From Acanthosoma haemorrhoidale (Eukaryota; Arthropoda; Insecta; Hemiptera; Acanthosomatidae), in the NCBI GenBank assembly GCA_930367205.1, contig OV884011.1:142411937-142475936 (forward strand): DNA of 64,000 bases, given 5' to 3'. Made by a program: the position numbers and the translations under genes. Of this stretch, positions 52,773 to 64,000 are shown piece by piece. Every line of letters starts with the position of its first letter. The stretch's first letter is position 1. The notes under the pieces are model-generated. The model worked only from the letters and a program-made list of their open reading frames with translations, did no database searches and was not told the DNA's origin.

Positions 52773-52906
52773 TTCAAACCGGAAAAAAAAAAAAACTTTA
52801 CTGTACCAACAAACAAAAAAAATAAAACAATTTTTTCTCAACAAAATCATTTCTTATTATGTGACTGCTTATCGCTATGATACCAAAGTTGTGATCTAGA
52901 AACATT

Positions 52907-53588
52907 CTATATGCGGTTTTTTTTTTTTTTTTTTTACTTAGCTTTCTTATTATAAGATTAAGGATGAGGGAAAAATAAAGAGATATTTGGGTTGAGCGGA
53001 TCCGTGTACTAGGAGTACCTGCTTGAAGGTGGTGTGAGGGAATTATGGATTAATTCCTTAATCTTTGGGAAGTCTCGGTTGATAGTTGCGGTACAGGTGG
53101 TGAGAGTCCACTGCTGGCTGGGCCTAGAATCCCTCTAGGCATGTAGTGAAGTCTTATTTAGTCGGATAGCAGTGTTGGGTGCCCGTTAGAGGCTTGTTGT
53201 TGGTGGGCCAAGAGCCGTGATGTCCACCATTTGGTCTGCTTTACCAGATCTTGAGAGATCTTGCCGGTAGCGGTGGGGGTGTCAGGTCTCGGAATAGAGG
53301 GTTTTGGCTATGTTTCATCGAGTCAAAGAACTTGATGTGTCTTTTTTGGATGGCTTCGGTGATGGTGGGGACTTCGAACTTTTTGTGGATGTTGGGAGCC
53401 TTCATATCACGAAAAGGGGTATGCCATAGTGCCGTGCTCAGGGTTTTGTTCTGGAAGCTCTGGAGTCGAGTTATTGTGCTAGCGTATAGGAATCGGAAGA
53501 GTGGTGCCCCAAACAGTAGAGCTGGCCTCAGGACGCTCTTATATATTAACAGTTTCAGCCTCAGGGATATAGCCGTGACCTATATGCG
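52907..53588 (-). mobile_element. LINE family B, copy B3, with 9-bp target-site duplication
   Basis: The 664-bp insertion 52916-53579 is flanked by CTATATGCG at 52907-52915 and 53580-53588. Its poly(A) tail appears as T residues at 52917-52936. On the minus strand it encodes the ORF2 C-terminus in one nearly uninterrupted frame. Readable words include SVLRPALLFGAPLFRFL, LQSFQNKTLSTALWHTPFRD, FEVPTITEAIQKRHIKFFDS and MKHSQNPLFRDLTPPPLPA. A 3' UTR shared with B1 and B2 follows. The preserved frame makes it the youngest-looking LINE B copy here. The plus-strand frame 53251-53601 is its antisense shadow. Confidence 0.93.
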
Positions 53589-56500
53589 TGACCATTGCTA
53601 AAACATGACCAAGGTATTACACACCGCTTATTATAGCGGGAAGTTTGGATTGATGTAGAAGTATACTTATTGGAGAATGGGTCGATCGAATGTTTTTGAT
53701 TGTTCCTATATACTTCTCAATATGTGTAAGATGTGAGTAAAAGCAGCAGTATTTTTAAAAATCCTGATTCGATGTAAGGGAAGAAAATAATTCCTGATCA
53801 GATTTCTTGTGAGTGGGCGCATGAAACAGGGCTAACTAATCAGATCAGGAGGAAAAATCAAGTGCTATAGAATATAGTGAGTATCAACATAACTCAATAT
53901 TTATATATGTTGCTTTTGTGATACCAAAATATACCAACGAGCACCACTCGTGATATTGATTCAACTAACTAATTATGGAAATTATTCTTTACGTTTATTT
54001 GACGAGATGATCGATTGAAACTATTATAGGTATAAACAAAGTATTTATTTAGTGTATACCATACACACAGTATTACAGTAGCAGTATATATAGTATTACA
54101 TATAGTAAGTAATAAATCAGTACTCATTATTTTTTTTATACTAAACCTTATAGATATAAGGTTTATATTTTAACATATAAATACCTCATGCAGGAAAAAA
54201 ATTAAATGCTTAGAGATTTATGTAACCACTCACTGCTCAATGTGAAGACTATCGGGGTAACTTACGGGAAATATTTCTCCATATTACTTTAATTTCAAAA
54301 CAGGATTTGAACTGTAAAATATCCTTTATATACAGGGGGTGATGCGAATTAATGGTTCGAAAAAGGAATGAATTGAGAAACTATAGAGCACGGAAGGAGC
54401 CTAAATCGACGTGAGATGAGATACAGGGGAGCGCCGCGGAGTCTAATTCTAACGAAAGAATTCATGATTCACTTCAACTTGACCCTGAGAGACTCAATCT
54501 CACTGAGAGACCGTCATAGTCAAATGAGGAGGGAGGATACAAGTAGTTGACATGTAGTCTGGTGGAGCAGAGAGAAGGAAATTTGGGAGATATGTTAGTT
54601 CCAAGAAAGGGTTTTGTCAACGGTTATCCCTAGGTTTTACCTGCGGAGCAGATAGTGGTGGGATGGTAATTAAGCTGCAATATCGGCAAATGATCTAAGG
54701 AGGAAACTTGAGCTTATGATAATTGCCTGGGGGTACACTGTCTATCCGTGTGTATATGGATGAATGGAATATATATGGATATAAATGTGGAACCTATCCC
54801 ATCTAGATCTCCCATTTATGATTTTTACTTCAATGTTATGCTCTTAGTACATTTTAGTCATAAACAATTTCCCAGAATAAAGTGCTTTTTCTTTTTTACA
54901 TTCAATCGCTATACATGTTTAAGCAAAACATTTTTTGAGCAAGTTTATTGAGTGGAATTATGGGTCTATTTAGCTAGTATAAATGACATGGCAACAGAAT
55001 TCAATCAATTTTCAATGGCCTGGCATTAATTTATATACTTTAGGCTTATTAAGAGAGGGGTACATACATTAAGTGGCTATGGTCAAACTGTTTAGTAGAG
55101 AGGGGTGGAGATATCGGTTTGAGCAGTTGTGAAAGTAGCTGTTTATCACGGGCATAAAATACTAGTGCGAACTATACACATTGGAACCTTTCACAAATAT
55201 TTTTTAAGTAGCTGAATCCACTTGAACTTGTCCATAAATTTGATTTTTTTTCCCTAACCCATTTAAAATGCCAATAAAAAATAATTATAAATCGTATAAA
55301 ATAAGTCATTTGTAATGAATCAGGGTTAAATATTCGTATTTATGTACCAGATTAGAACCTTTTAAAGAATTAAATTCAAACGATTAATTAGTTTATATTG
55401 ACTACCACTCTGTAGGGTTGCTTCAACATAAGAATCTTTGTTCTACACTGTACCTAATAAATCAGTGAAAAAAAACTGCTGTTACAAAATAAAAATAAAT
55501 CTGGCACAATGAGAAAAGATATTTTCAAAACGGACGCATTCGGAGAGAACGCGAGACAGTCACGCGATGGTAACAATGGCTGAGGATAAAAATAATGAGA
55601 GCCCGATACACACTGACAAATGATCCGGCCAAGTTCCACTGCTAACGAGGGAACGAAGCCTGTGATTGGGAGTAACTGTTCCTCGCGGGTAGCACTTCAG
55701 AGCGCGTTTTCTCTGGAGCAGTTTGGTTGTAATAATACACAGTATTGGTCGGAGGGATGGGCCAAAGGTCATTGGAGTCATCGGAGTCCTTGGTGAAATA
55801 CCAAAGCGAACCATGGCCCAGGTATCGTTATCTAGTCAACAGCGGCTCTATCTCGGGGTCAGTGCGTACAACGCTCCATGTCCAAGACAATCACTACTAA
55901 CTCTTACCAGATCGACAGTAAAATTTTCAAATATTGTTTTATTGTATGGTATTATTTTTTTTTCACACAACTGCTCTTACCTTTTTCAATTGCAAACTTG
56001 TACTAGACAGGTGTTAAAAGGAAAGGGAGTGATGTTTTATTGGTCTGACAAATAGGCCAATGACTCTTTTTTTTCCAGTGATATACCTAATCCACGCTGC
56101 TGCTCCTTAAGAATCTACCTGTCTTCCTAACGAAGCCAATTTGCTGAAACTAAATTCTTCTAATGGCACTCTGCATTGCTACTGTAGTACTAAGTAAACT
56201 AATATTTACGTATAATTAATGGTGACAAGGCTTCGGATACGGTAGTGGATCTAGATGAGTTCCAAAGTAACTAATTTAGTATTATACAATGTGGTAATAG
56301 ATAGACAAAAGGTGATGCATGATTTTCTAATAAAAATTGTCAGTACAATTGAAGAGTGGTGCCTCAGGTATCTTCTTTTCTTGTGAGGTGACAATAGAAG
56401 TCTTTTTCATATACGCAAGTTTTAAAAAAAGTTGTTAGATATCTTTGGTGTGTAAATGTTTATTGTATTTAACGAAGTTTCGTTAGTATTAAGTATGAGT

Positions 56501-57765
56501 TACCATTTTAAATTTCATGAAATTTAGCAGAATGTTACCAATAGTAGAAGACTCAAATAATAGCATATATTTGTAATATCGTAGGTAAATTATACATATT
56601 TTATTCTTTAGATAGTTACCAATTATCTTACTTATAATTTTATATTAAAAATATTGAATATTTTAAAATGTTGTTTTATATATTTTTTTTTGTTTGATTA
56701 TGAAGTGATTCAAAAGTATTTATTAACGAGTAAGTAATTTAGATGATTTAACTAAATAGCAGACTATTTCCTTATTTAGCCGGAGATATTTCTACATGCT
56801 AGTGAATCCAAATGACCTCTATTTGTTTATTCTATGAATATGAACTATTTTTTTTATAGACACAACAAAAATAGTGTTATACCGACTATGAATAATATCT
56901 TATTTATTTAACTATACACAGAATAAATAAGTATTTCACAGAGTAATCAATGAAATATCTTCTAGTGAAAGTCTGTGCGCAACCTGAGATAAAATAAATA
57001 AAATGAATTCCTAAATATTTTGACTTTACAAAGTTTTGAGAACATGACCGAAATTTATAAATCGTTACCTCCACTGGGTTCTTATTAAATGAACACAACA
57101 CTGGAATACATGTTAAAAAATGTGTTAGATACTGCACAGTTTAATTTAGAGTATTATAGAATTAAATATATTCTTAAGAAATATAACAAGATTACTTATA
57201 ATTCAATTTTGGAAGATAACAAAGATAAGTAAATATGAGAAAGTAAATATTAAGCGCCTTCTAAAACTTAAACTCCTTAACCAAACAGAAGGGCCACTCA
57301 CCAAGGGAGGCTGAAATAAAACGAGACGGTAAACATAAAAAGGTTGTTCTTACAAATTGTCCTTTCGAAATTTTTACGGTCGGCTGGCTTCTATTGGGAT
57401 CCTTTTGACTTCATACAAAATTTAGATGAGATATTTTTCTTCAATATAAAGAAAGGGTCGATAATCATCGAGGGAACGTTTAGAGGTGTAATAATGTGTG
57501 AAAAGTACAAATACATATGCTTTGATCTCTGACTTATTTCTTGTTCTAATTTTTGCCGTTTGAAGATAGCCTTATCAAAACGTTGTGATGCCAAAAAATT
57601 AAATTAGGAAAATAATGGTTATTTATTTTTCCCAAATTATTGTGTTAAAGTCTAAAAACATATATTTCATTAATACCAGTTCATAGACGTTATACAATGA
57701 ATAAAACCTCCCTCAGAAATGTATTTCATAAATATACAACTTCAGTATTATATTATTAATACAAT
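53589..57765. other. AT-rich non-coding stretch
   Basis: It includes a perfect hairpin at 54142-54165 and a CpG-richer patch at 55540-55880. In that patch both strands are open (minus 55560-55814, plus 55723-56055), but no family is recognised. It could be an exon or a small CpG-rich promoter. Confidence 0.35.
54142..54165. repeat. Perfect 11-bp hairpin
   Basis: TAAACCTTATA and TATAAGGTTTA are perfect complements around GA. Confidence 0.8.
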
Positions 57766-57865
57766 CATCATTGTAATAAAATTACAATCTTCCTTTTCTT
57801 GGCCAATAAGTAACTGTGGTCAATGTTCTCATTCACACCATATTAAGAGTTCTTCATTCAGTATC
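57766..57865 (-). mobile_element. LINE family A, copy A10, 3'-terminal fragment
   Basis: The plus strand reads ATTGTAATAAAATTACAATC, then GGCCAATAAGTAACTGTGG and CTCATTCACACCATATT, the complement of the family 3' end. Confidence 0.85.
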
Positions 57866-57962
57866 ATAGTATATAGGAAAACGTTATATATAATAATACA
57901 ATTCTTGAGAGGTGTATTTTCCCCACAAAATATTTCTCCTTTTCACATAGCCAAACTTTGAA

Positions 57963-58184
57963 ATGGACCTAATACATAATTACCACTTCAAATTAAAAAT
58001 TAACGAAACCCAACGCAGCGCGAATAACCTGTTTGCGCGGAAGAAATTAACTGGGCGAGCTAGTTTCAAAACCACATTACCTCAGATGTGGGATTGTCCA
58101 GAGAGGCCAAAACGGGTTAAATATTTACAATGGTTAAGTAGAGTGGCAGAAAAGCTCCAACTGAAACTTCTTGATCCCGATTGA
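57963..58184 (+). CDS. Unidentified 73-codon open frame, possible terminal exon
   Basis: An ATG-initiated frame runs to TGA with composition richer in G, C and CpG than its flanks. The second part looks protein-like (NLFARKKLTGRASFKTTLP, MWDCPERPKRVKYLQWLS, RVAEKLQLKLLDPD). An AACGCAG word near 58010-58018 could be a 3' splice site, making only the last 55 residues coding. No family is recognised and no AATAAA was found close behind. It could be a host terminal exon or a transposon gene remnant. Confidence 0.25.
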   Translation: MDLIHNYHFKLKINETQRSANNLFARKKLTGRASFKTTLPQMWDCPERPKRVKYLQWLSRVAEKLQLKLLDPD

Positions 58185-61070
58185 AACCATTACCTAATTA
58201 TTATTACATATATTTCAAACATGCAATAATATAAGGTTATACAAGTCCAATTAACAATATAAATAAGTTATATTAGATAATAAGATGATTAGATAAATCA
58301 ATGAAACAAAGATCTCCACTGGAATGGGTGTAGGGAGGCTAGAATCGCCCCTGAGGATCGAGGTCTTTAATCCTCCGGCCAGGCCCAACTTCCACTGAGC
58401 CGATCTGAGTTGTCCAACTGCTGGGCCAATGCTCATTCCCGTCCCGTTCACAGCTGTCCGGGGTTTTACTGTCGTCGGATCAGGCTTTGTAGGTCATAAC
58501 CTCACCATGAGCCAACAAAAAGGAACAAAGCTGTAATGGGCAGTTGTCTCAATACGATATATTATGTAAACAGCTTTTTGTTTGATTTTCAATCAATACC
58601 ACTTATTTTTTTCTTCCCGTGAGCTTGCATCATGAACAAAAACAGGATCAATTTTACTAGATGCTCATTAGAAGGATTTGTGTAGATACACTGTTTATTG
58701 ATATAAGAATCCAGGACTTAGTGCTGCAATGTGGTGCAAATTTTCGTAAAATTTCACAAACAAATTTCAACATAAAAGTGGAAATCTTTCCTAGCATAGA
58801 CCACTTGAGTTATGTCACTTATAGTGGCTTTTGCAAAAAAATAAATATATTGGGATAATCTACCATACAAAAATAAATTCCCAGAATAAGTATCTGAGTT
58901 TTAACATATTTACTTATAAATCACATAAATGTTGGCGTTTCAATAATTCAGGCTTCTTCTGGACTGTGAATGATACAATACACTTATTCACTATGTAATC
59001 AATTTATCAAATCCAAATTGGCGATATTAAAATTAAAATCAATTAAATTAAAATTAAAATCATCATACATAAAAAAAATTAGCTACTCATCAAACAAAAG
59101 CTAATATAATAATGTCACTTATGATAATGGTTCTGTTTTTAAAGTTGTTTTCTTTTTTTAAAGAAATACTTTATAACTTTAAGGTGGGCAATTCAGAGTT
59201 CGAGTGTTACTCTTAACAATATTGATTATTGTTTATATTTTCCTTTACTATTCTGAATACATTGCACAAAGATATGCCAGCTTAAATAAGTCGTTTTTTT
59301 CCCTAAAGCGCATACTTACTTATAAGGGCATTACGAAATTATCACATCAGAAAATTAGTAAGTGGCTTCCTATATGATCAAAATGTCAACTGAATCTATC
59401 CCTGGCATATTAACTCTCAATGTGTTACTTTTCAACGATAAACATATTGTTTTATAGAAAATGATTTGTATCTTTTCGTCGCAATACCGAATAATGTAGA
59501 CACTAGACTAATTATTAAAAACATTAATTTCGTGAAATATTGTTTAGAATACAGAAAATAACGGATCAACACATTTAACGAATCAGATAACTGTGTTGAC
59601 TTCAGTAGTATTATAAGAACAGACAAGCGACATAAAAAGAAGCTACATAAAAAAAAACAACATAAAATGGAGCTTAAGTAAAGGTCGTTCGTTTCTTTCT
59701 TTATAGGTTAATTGCTGGCCAGCAGGTGTTGGGTCTATCACCTCTGGAGTCACGAACTCTAGTCACAGCTTCCTCGGCTTTATTTTTTGTGCGTTTCTTA
59801 TGGTTTCGCTGTGGAAGATTGCGTGACGGTATACCGATAGAGACTGTATCGGATCGGATCAAACGGGGTATTTTGTGGCATCTCAACCATTTCTAGCTCA
59901 GAAATATATTTCCCTCACGAATATATGTTTAATGTTGATTGTTTACCGATTTCAATACGTTTAGGTCACATCCATTTTTGTATTAATCTGATCCCTAGGC
60001 CCAGGAGCTTGGGGCCTTTTTTGCCTCTGACTTTACCAAAACAACACGTGGTGTGCCCTACCTTTATTACTCATCTCCTTGGTTCCTAAACATCTACCCA
60101 AAAATTCCCACAGCTAGGAGATTGATCTAGAGGACCAAACTCAGTGTGAATTAATTTTACAATGTCAAACTTTTTTATTGCTGCATCGTTTTATTTTAGA
60201 TTTTAAAACATGACTCCGTAACTAGCGCATAGATATTACGACGCCTTCTTTGTGATATTTTTGTCTTTCATCTTCAGGACGATAATTTCTTACCAAAATT
60301 ATGATTTCCAGGAGTAAATAAAATACATAGCCTTTGTCTATAGCCCTGAAGTTGTTCTTTCCTTAATAATTAAATAAATTGGTACGGTTCCAATCAAGCA
60401 TTTATACCGGTTCAATACAGCTCAATTAACTTACCAAACAATTGAAATAATTAGCAGACGTTTAGAGAGGTTAAATAATTAATGTCTAGTCAACGAAGGA
60501 AACAATTGACGTCTCACGGAATAATATTGAATCAGAACAACCTTAAGTGTTACTAAAATTATTGGTTAAAAAGGCGGAAACGGGGACAAGGCCAGTTTCG
60601 GGCCAGGATTTACGTTTAGATACCCCTACAAATAGACTATTCCGTGCTAACTCACAAAAATTATCTTGAATTTTGAAAACATAGTAATAAATTTACCCTT
60701 TTAAACTTTACTTACTAGTGGGATGAAAAAATGGATCCGATATTATTATTTTCTTTTACTCTCTTTGTTAACATCAAAAAATAGTCAAAGAAATAAGAGA
60801 ATAAGCAAAAAAAAGTTTAATGATCTGATCCGATCTCGTATTTAAACTATAAAATAAATTAGGCATCTAGTCATAGACATCAATGATCTAAAAACGCTAT
60901 AAAGAAAAGTAATATTACTTCACTTCAATTAATTAGGTCTATAGACTTAACATCAAACACGCCATCGTAAAAGCAACAATAAAGATATTCTCATGGAATT
61001 TAATCACTTTTCATATGATTCATATAAATGGTCTAAAACATAAAGCAATAATAATAATTTTATATCCTTG
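58185..61070. other. Mostly AT-rich non-coding stretch
   Basis: 58316-58490 is GC-richer. Part of it (CGCCCCTGAGGATCG) resembles the tRNA-like patch at 61466-61498. No exon is recognised in the rest. The open frames at 58661 and 59701 are unsupported. Confidence 0.35.
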
Positions 61071-61147
61071 GTCTTCCTTGCGCAGGGGCCATGCTAATCT
61101 TCACTGTATCGTTCCAATTTTAGTATATGTACCGCCGAAGCGAGTTT
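61071..61147 (-). pseudogene. U6 snRNA-derived sequence, 3'-truncated
   Basis: The minus strand reads GCTTCGGC, ACATATACTAAAATTGGAAC, GATACAG, GAAGATTAGCATGGCCCCTG and CGCAAGGA, the diagnostic U6 core in order. Changes break function. The 5' stem-loop complement is lost, the ACAGAGA box reads ACAGTGA, and the sequence leaves U6 within the internal stem-loop (GACC instead of GACACGC). The last 30 or so nucleotides are therefore absent. A TATA-like word lies upstream at about 13-19 bases, closer than the usual position for a U6 promoter. It is most likely a truncated retrocopy or a chimeric insertion. Confidence 0.85.
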
Positions 61148-61604
61148 GCGCATGCGCTATTATAAACAAGCATCTCTCTGTTTCGTTCTTCCTTTAAACA
61201 CCGTATACTACCGTTTACAGGCCATACTTCAGTTATAAAAGTGTCTCAGCGGGTAACTTACGTGAGATGGCCACGAGGGAGCCCTCAAGAAGCGAGTGAA
61301 TCACTTGTTATATTTGTTTAGGAGTATAATAAGTGATATCAGGCCGAGAAGTTGGCCATATTGGATGGTCCTGCCACTTGCCTTTGCCGGATCAGTGATA
61401 AGATCAAGAGCTAGACGTGGTGAGCAAAACGGATCAGGTAGCTGCGAGCCAAGACCGGCGACTCGCCCCTGAAGTCGTGAGTTCAAATCCCAGCGGCGCA
61501 ACATCTCTTTTTTTTAACAATAAATTTAATTTCAATATTAATAAATATCGTAATATGATAAAATTCGATTTTATCAGCAGTTAATGACACACAAAAAAAA
61601 AAAA
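61148..61604. other. Non-coding stretch with tRNA-like patch
   Basis: 61429-61501 has a tRNA B-box-like word (GAGTTCAAATCCCAG) and a 5-bp stem (CGACT/AGTCG). The T stem pairs at only three of five positions and no acceptor stem was found. It may be an old tRNA-derived SINE head. Confidence 0.3.
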
Positions 61605-61613
61605 GATCAAGGG

Positions 61614-62256
61614 CCCTAGGACCAACTCCGATACCATCGCCTGTAAAGCGAAAACCTAGACGTACAAATAGGAACGTACAAATGACCTCCTCTGCAGCTA
61701 GTTTCATGGAAGGTGATACCACCACAGGCCAGCACATCCGAAAAAGAAACCACCGTGGAGTCCCCTTTCTTCACACCTTTAAGGCGTTGAAAAATATTTA
61801 AGCAGATGAAATGGAAGTCAACAAAACACCCACACAGCCCAAGCCGCCTGCAATATTTGTACGTAATATCAGTAACTATAAATTACTATGTACCCAATTG
61901 AATAAAATTTCAGGTACAGGCAAAAGTTTCTCCGGACACTCCCGACACATACCGAGCAATAATAAAATACTTGGAAGAAACTAAGACCGATTACCATACC
62001 TACAACTAAAGCAGGAACGATCGCTCCGAGTAGTGATCAGAAATTTGCACCCGACCACACCAGCTGTTGAAATAGGAGACGAACTCTCAGCTCTCGGATT
62101 CAAAGTTCGCCAAATAACAAACGTGTTGTGTGAGGATAGGCAACAAGATTAATCAATAAAAACGGCGTTACCATTGTTATTTGTCGATCTCGAGCGAACA
62201 CCAGGAGTGGAGAAGATATAAGATGTAATATACCTGTATTACACTAAATTAGGGGA
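61614..62256 (+). pseudogene. LINE A ORF1 (jockey-type nucleic-acid-binding protein), broken
   Basis: Several frames carry in order a basic proline-rich N-terminus (PTPIPSPVKRKPRRTNRN), KPPAIFVRNISNYKLLCTQL, SPDTPDTYRAIIKYLEETK, then NLHPTTPAVEIGDELSALGF and KVRQITNVL. This order matches the ORF1 'pre-C2HC' region of jockey-clade LINEs (family knowledge). In an active element it coats the RNA and accompanies it to the target. Stops and at least three frameshifts break it, and the CCHC knuckles are deleted. Confidence 0.8.
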
Positions 62257-62257
62257 C

Positions 62258-63525
62258 CAGTTGAGTGGGACCAATTCCGCCAGCTTCTTACAGAGTCCGT
62301 AGACATCATATTGTACCTGAAAACATCCAAGACCTAGACGATGCAGTGCATTCTTTAATAATCTTCCTAACCTACATCTATAATTGCATTATCCGAACGA
62401 CGCATCTTACCCATACTTTCACACCTCACCTTTCTCATCAAAGCCATACTCACACCACAACTGTGGAAGATTTCCTCACTTCACCTATTCCTCTCTCTCT
62501 TCCACCAAAAGCCGTTAATCCCTCTGAGGTCAAATACCTTCTGAAAAACTTACCTTACCGAAAATCCCCTGGATATGATCTCCTTACTCCTCAAATTCTC
62601 AAACAGCTTCCTCCTAAAGCCATAATCTTTTTAACCTATATATACAATTGCATTAACCGAACGACGCACTTTCCTCTCCTCTAGAAACATTCCATTATTG
62701 TCCTATTCACCAAACCCGGAAAACCACCCAATGATGCCTCATCTTACCGTCCAATTAGCCTACTCCCTATCCTCTCAAAAATATTTGAGAAACTCATATT
62801 ATAACGTCTACTTCCAATAGTTGAATCCAAAAACCTTTTTCCTATACACCTGTTGGGTTCCGTCAACAACATTCCACTACTCCTCAAGGCCTTCGGGTTG
62901 TTGATCACACTTCCTCAGCCCTTAAATCCAAACAGTATTGCACTGCTGCTTTTCGACATAGCTCAAGCCTTTGGACAGGTTTGGCACGCAGGTTTGCTTT
63001 ACAAGCATAAAACATATTTACCGCAGCCCATGTTCCTAATTCTAAGTCCTACCATTCAAACCATTCTTCTTTCAAATCCGCAGTGGTTAAGAATATTCTA
63101 ACAACTATCCCATAAAATCAGGAGTTCAACAGGGCAGTGTCCTGGGTCCCATCCTCTATAACCTATACACCGCTGATGTCCTCTCTACCCCCAATACCTT
63201 CTTGGCAACATATGCAGATGACACTGCAGTCTTGTCATCCCACTCAGACCCCAATATAGCATCCCGTAACCTTCAAAAACACCTTGATGAGATCGATTAT
63301 TGGTGCAGCCAAGGGTGGATCAAAGTTAATGAATCAAAATGTTCCCACATTACCTTCACCCTCTGTCGCAAGTCTTGTCCACTAGTTTATTTTAATTCCT
63401 TTCCTTACCCTGTATCTGAGACTTAGTCTTCCATCTCAACAAACTACTGACCTGGAACCCAAATACGAGGGTAAAAGACAAGAACTAAACAGCACTTTGG
63501 ACAACTGTACAGACTACTTTAAAGG
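62258..63525 (+). pseudogene. LINE A ORF2 reverse transcriptase, broken
   Basis: The linker (WDQFRQLLTESVD) is followed by NPSEVKYLLKNLPYRKSPGY (about 62515-62575), LFTKPGKPPNDASSYRPISLL, an altered motif A (LLLFDIAQAFGQVWH near 62943), SGVQQGSVLGPILYNLYTAD (about 63120) and the active site ATYADDTAVL (about 63205). The thumb region follows (HLDEIDYWCSQGW). Stops and frameshifts separate these blocks. A 51-bp segment (LTYIYNCI..RTTH) occurs twice, at 62357-62407 and 62621-62671. The first is out of place. Confidence 0.88.
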
Positions 63526-63650
63526 AGAGAAATATTTTATGAATGTGCGAGTGAATGATGAATGGTATGAATGAGAACATTTATCTCAATTACTGATTGC
63601 CTATTAAGTATTAAGGCAGATTGTAATTTTATCATAATAAAAATATCGTT

Positions 63651-64000
63651 GGTCTAAATGAATTCAGAGATTCCTTTTCACGAAGTTATGATATTCGATA
63701 CTTAAGACATACAATGTTGATAGGCATGCATAGAAATGTGATGGTTGAGTTTTCTTAGTTCATCAATATTGAAGATAATAATATTATTGGTGATGAATAA
63801 AACAAATAATAATCAATTAAATTAAATCTATTCGAATAATTTCCTTTTAAAATGGAGTATACAAGTAAAATTATAACAATATATGTATAGATCGGCTCAT
63901 TGCCACACCTAGCAGAGAAGTTTGAAAGTTAAGTCAAAACTTAAATATACATCACAATAAAAATAATAATTTCTATTAATACTCACACTTCATAACTGTG
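63651..64000. other. AT-rich non-coding end of window
   Basis: No coding or repeat signal is recognised. Confidence 0.5.

Larger units (their letters stand above)
61605..63650 (+). mobile_element. LINE family A, copy A11, ORF1 plus RT, internally deleted
   Basis: This is the fullest family A copy. ORF1 remnants (61614-62256) run straight into the ORF2 endonuclease-RT linker at 62258. The ORF1 C-terminal zinc knuckles and the whole endonuclease are therefore missing. RT follows to about 63525. A second deletion joins the RT C-terminal region (GACTACTTTAAAGGA) to the last 120 bp of the 3' UTR (GTGAATGATGAATGGTATG), ending GGCAGATTGTAATTTTATCA and AATAAAAATA at about 63645. It is non-functional but the best reference for the family here. 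Confidence 0.9.

Noticed and set aside
53251..53601. 116-aa plus-strand frame
   Set aside because: Antisense of the LINE B ORF2 C-terminus, which is the real frame on the minus strand.
61429..61501. Possible tRNA gene
   Set aside because: B-box-like word and one 5-bp stem only. The T stem is mismatched and no acceptor or D arm can be formed.

Overview
The window reads as nuclear DNA of an arthropod, most plausibly an insect and possibly a hemipteran, though the species cannot be fixed. It is strongly AT-rich and full of decayed jockey-type LINEs, solo LTRs of one family, mariner relics and TA microsatellites. It has no operons or dense coding, and it contains one 500-base assembly gap beside a long (CT)n tract. 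No complete gene is present. Nearly every open frame is the antisense of a LINE, crosses the gap, or is of a length expected by chance in DNA this AT-rich.

The best host-gene signal is a 105-bp, phase 1-1 exon on the minus strand (46856-46960). It encodes the first half of an immunoglobulin domain of the klingon/lachesin-like neural adhesion type. Its 5' splice site lies inside a strong predicted RNA hairpin. Much of the window may be intron of that gene, but no second Ig exon was recognised. Weaker host signals are a terminal-exon candidate with a membrane span and AATAAA (4066-4330, plus), a 79-bp internal exon candidate (16829-16907, plus), an open frame at 57963-58184, an open frame at 43197-43517, and a truncated U6 snRNA copy (61071-61147, minus).

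Mobile DNA dominates. LINE family A (jockey clade) has eleven copies or fragments at about 2.8, 9.2, 13.6, 23.7, 27.5, 34.6, 47.3, 50.5, 52.7, 57.8 and 61.6-63.65 kb. The last is the fullest, with ORF1 and reverse transcriptase (RT) remnants. LINE family B (also jockey-like) has three copies, at 17.6-19.7 kb (minus), 36.28-36.56 kb (plus) and 52.92-53.58 kb (minus). The last two have 9-bp target-site duplications (TSDs). One LTR family occurs at 1-175 (partial), 17464-20339 (5-bp TSD, with LINE B nested inside) and 41840-42418. A 110-bp mariner-type MITE with TA duplication is nested in a LINE A copy at 24187-24296, and a mariner transposase N-terminal relic lies at 44499-44870.

Unexplained structure includes a pair of about 240-bp inverted arms (50008-50250 and 51181-51426). 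They enclose a compact CCAAT/TATA/first-exon-like module and a LINE A 3' end. There are also two direct-repeat pairs (about 7 kb and about 21.5-22.1 kb), a Penelope-like hammerhead-core remnant at 5.33 kb, several perfect short hairpins, and GC-richer islands that match nothing recognised. All family assignments were made by reading the sequence without database searches.
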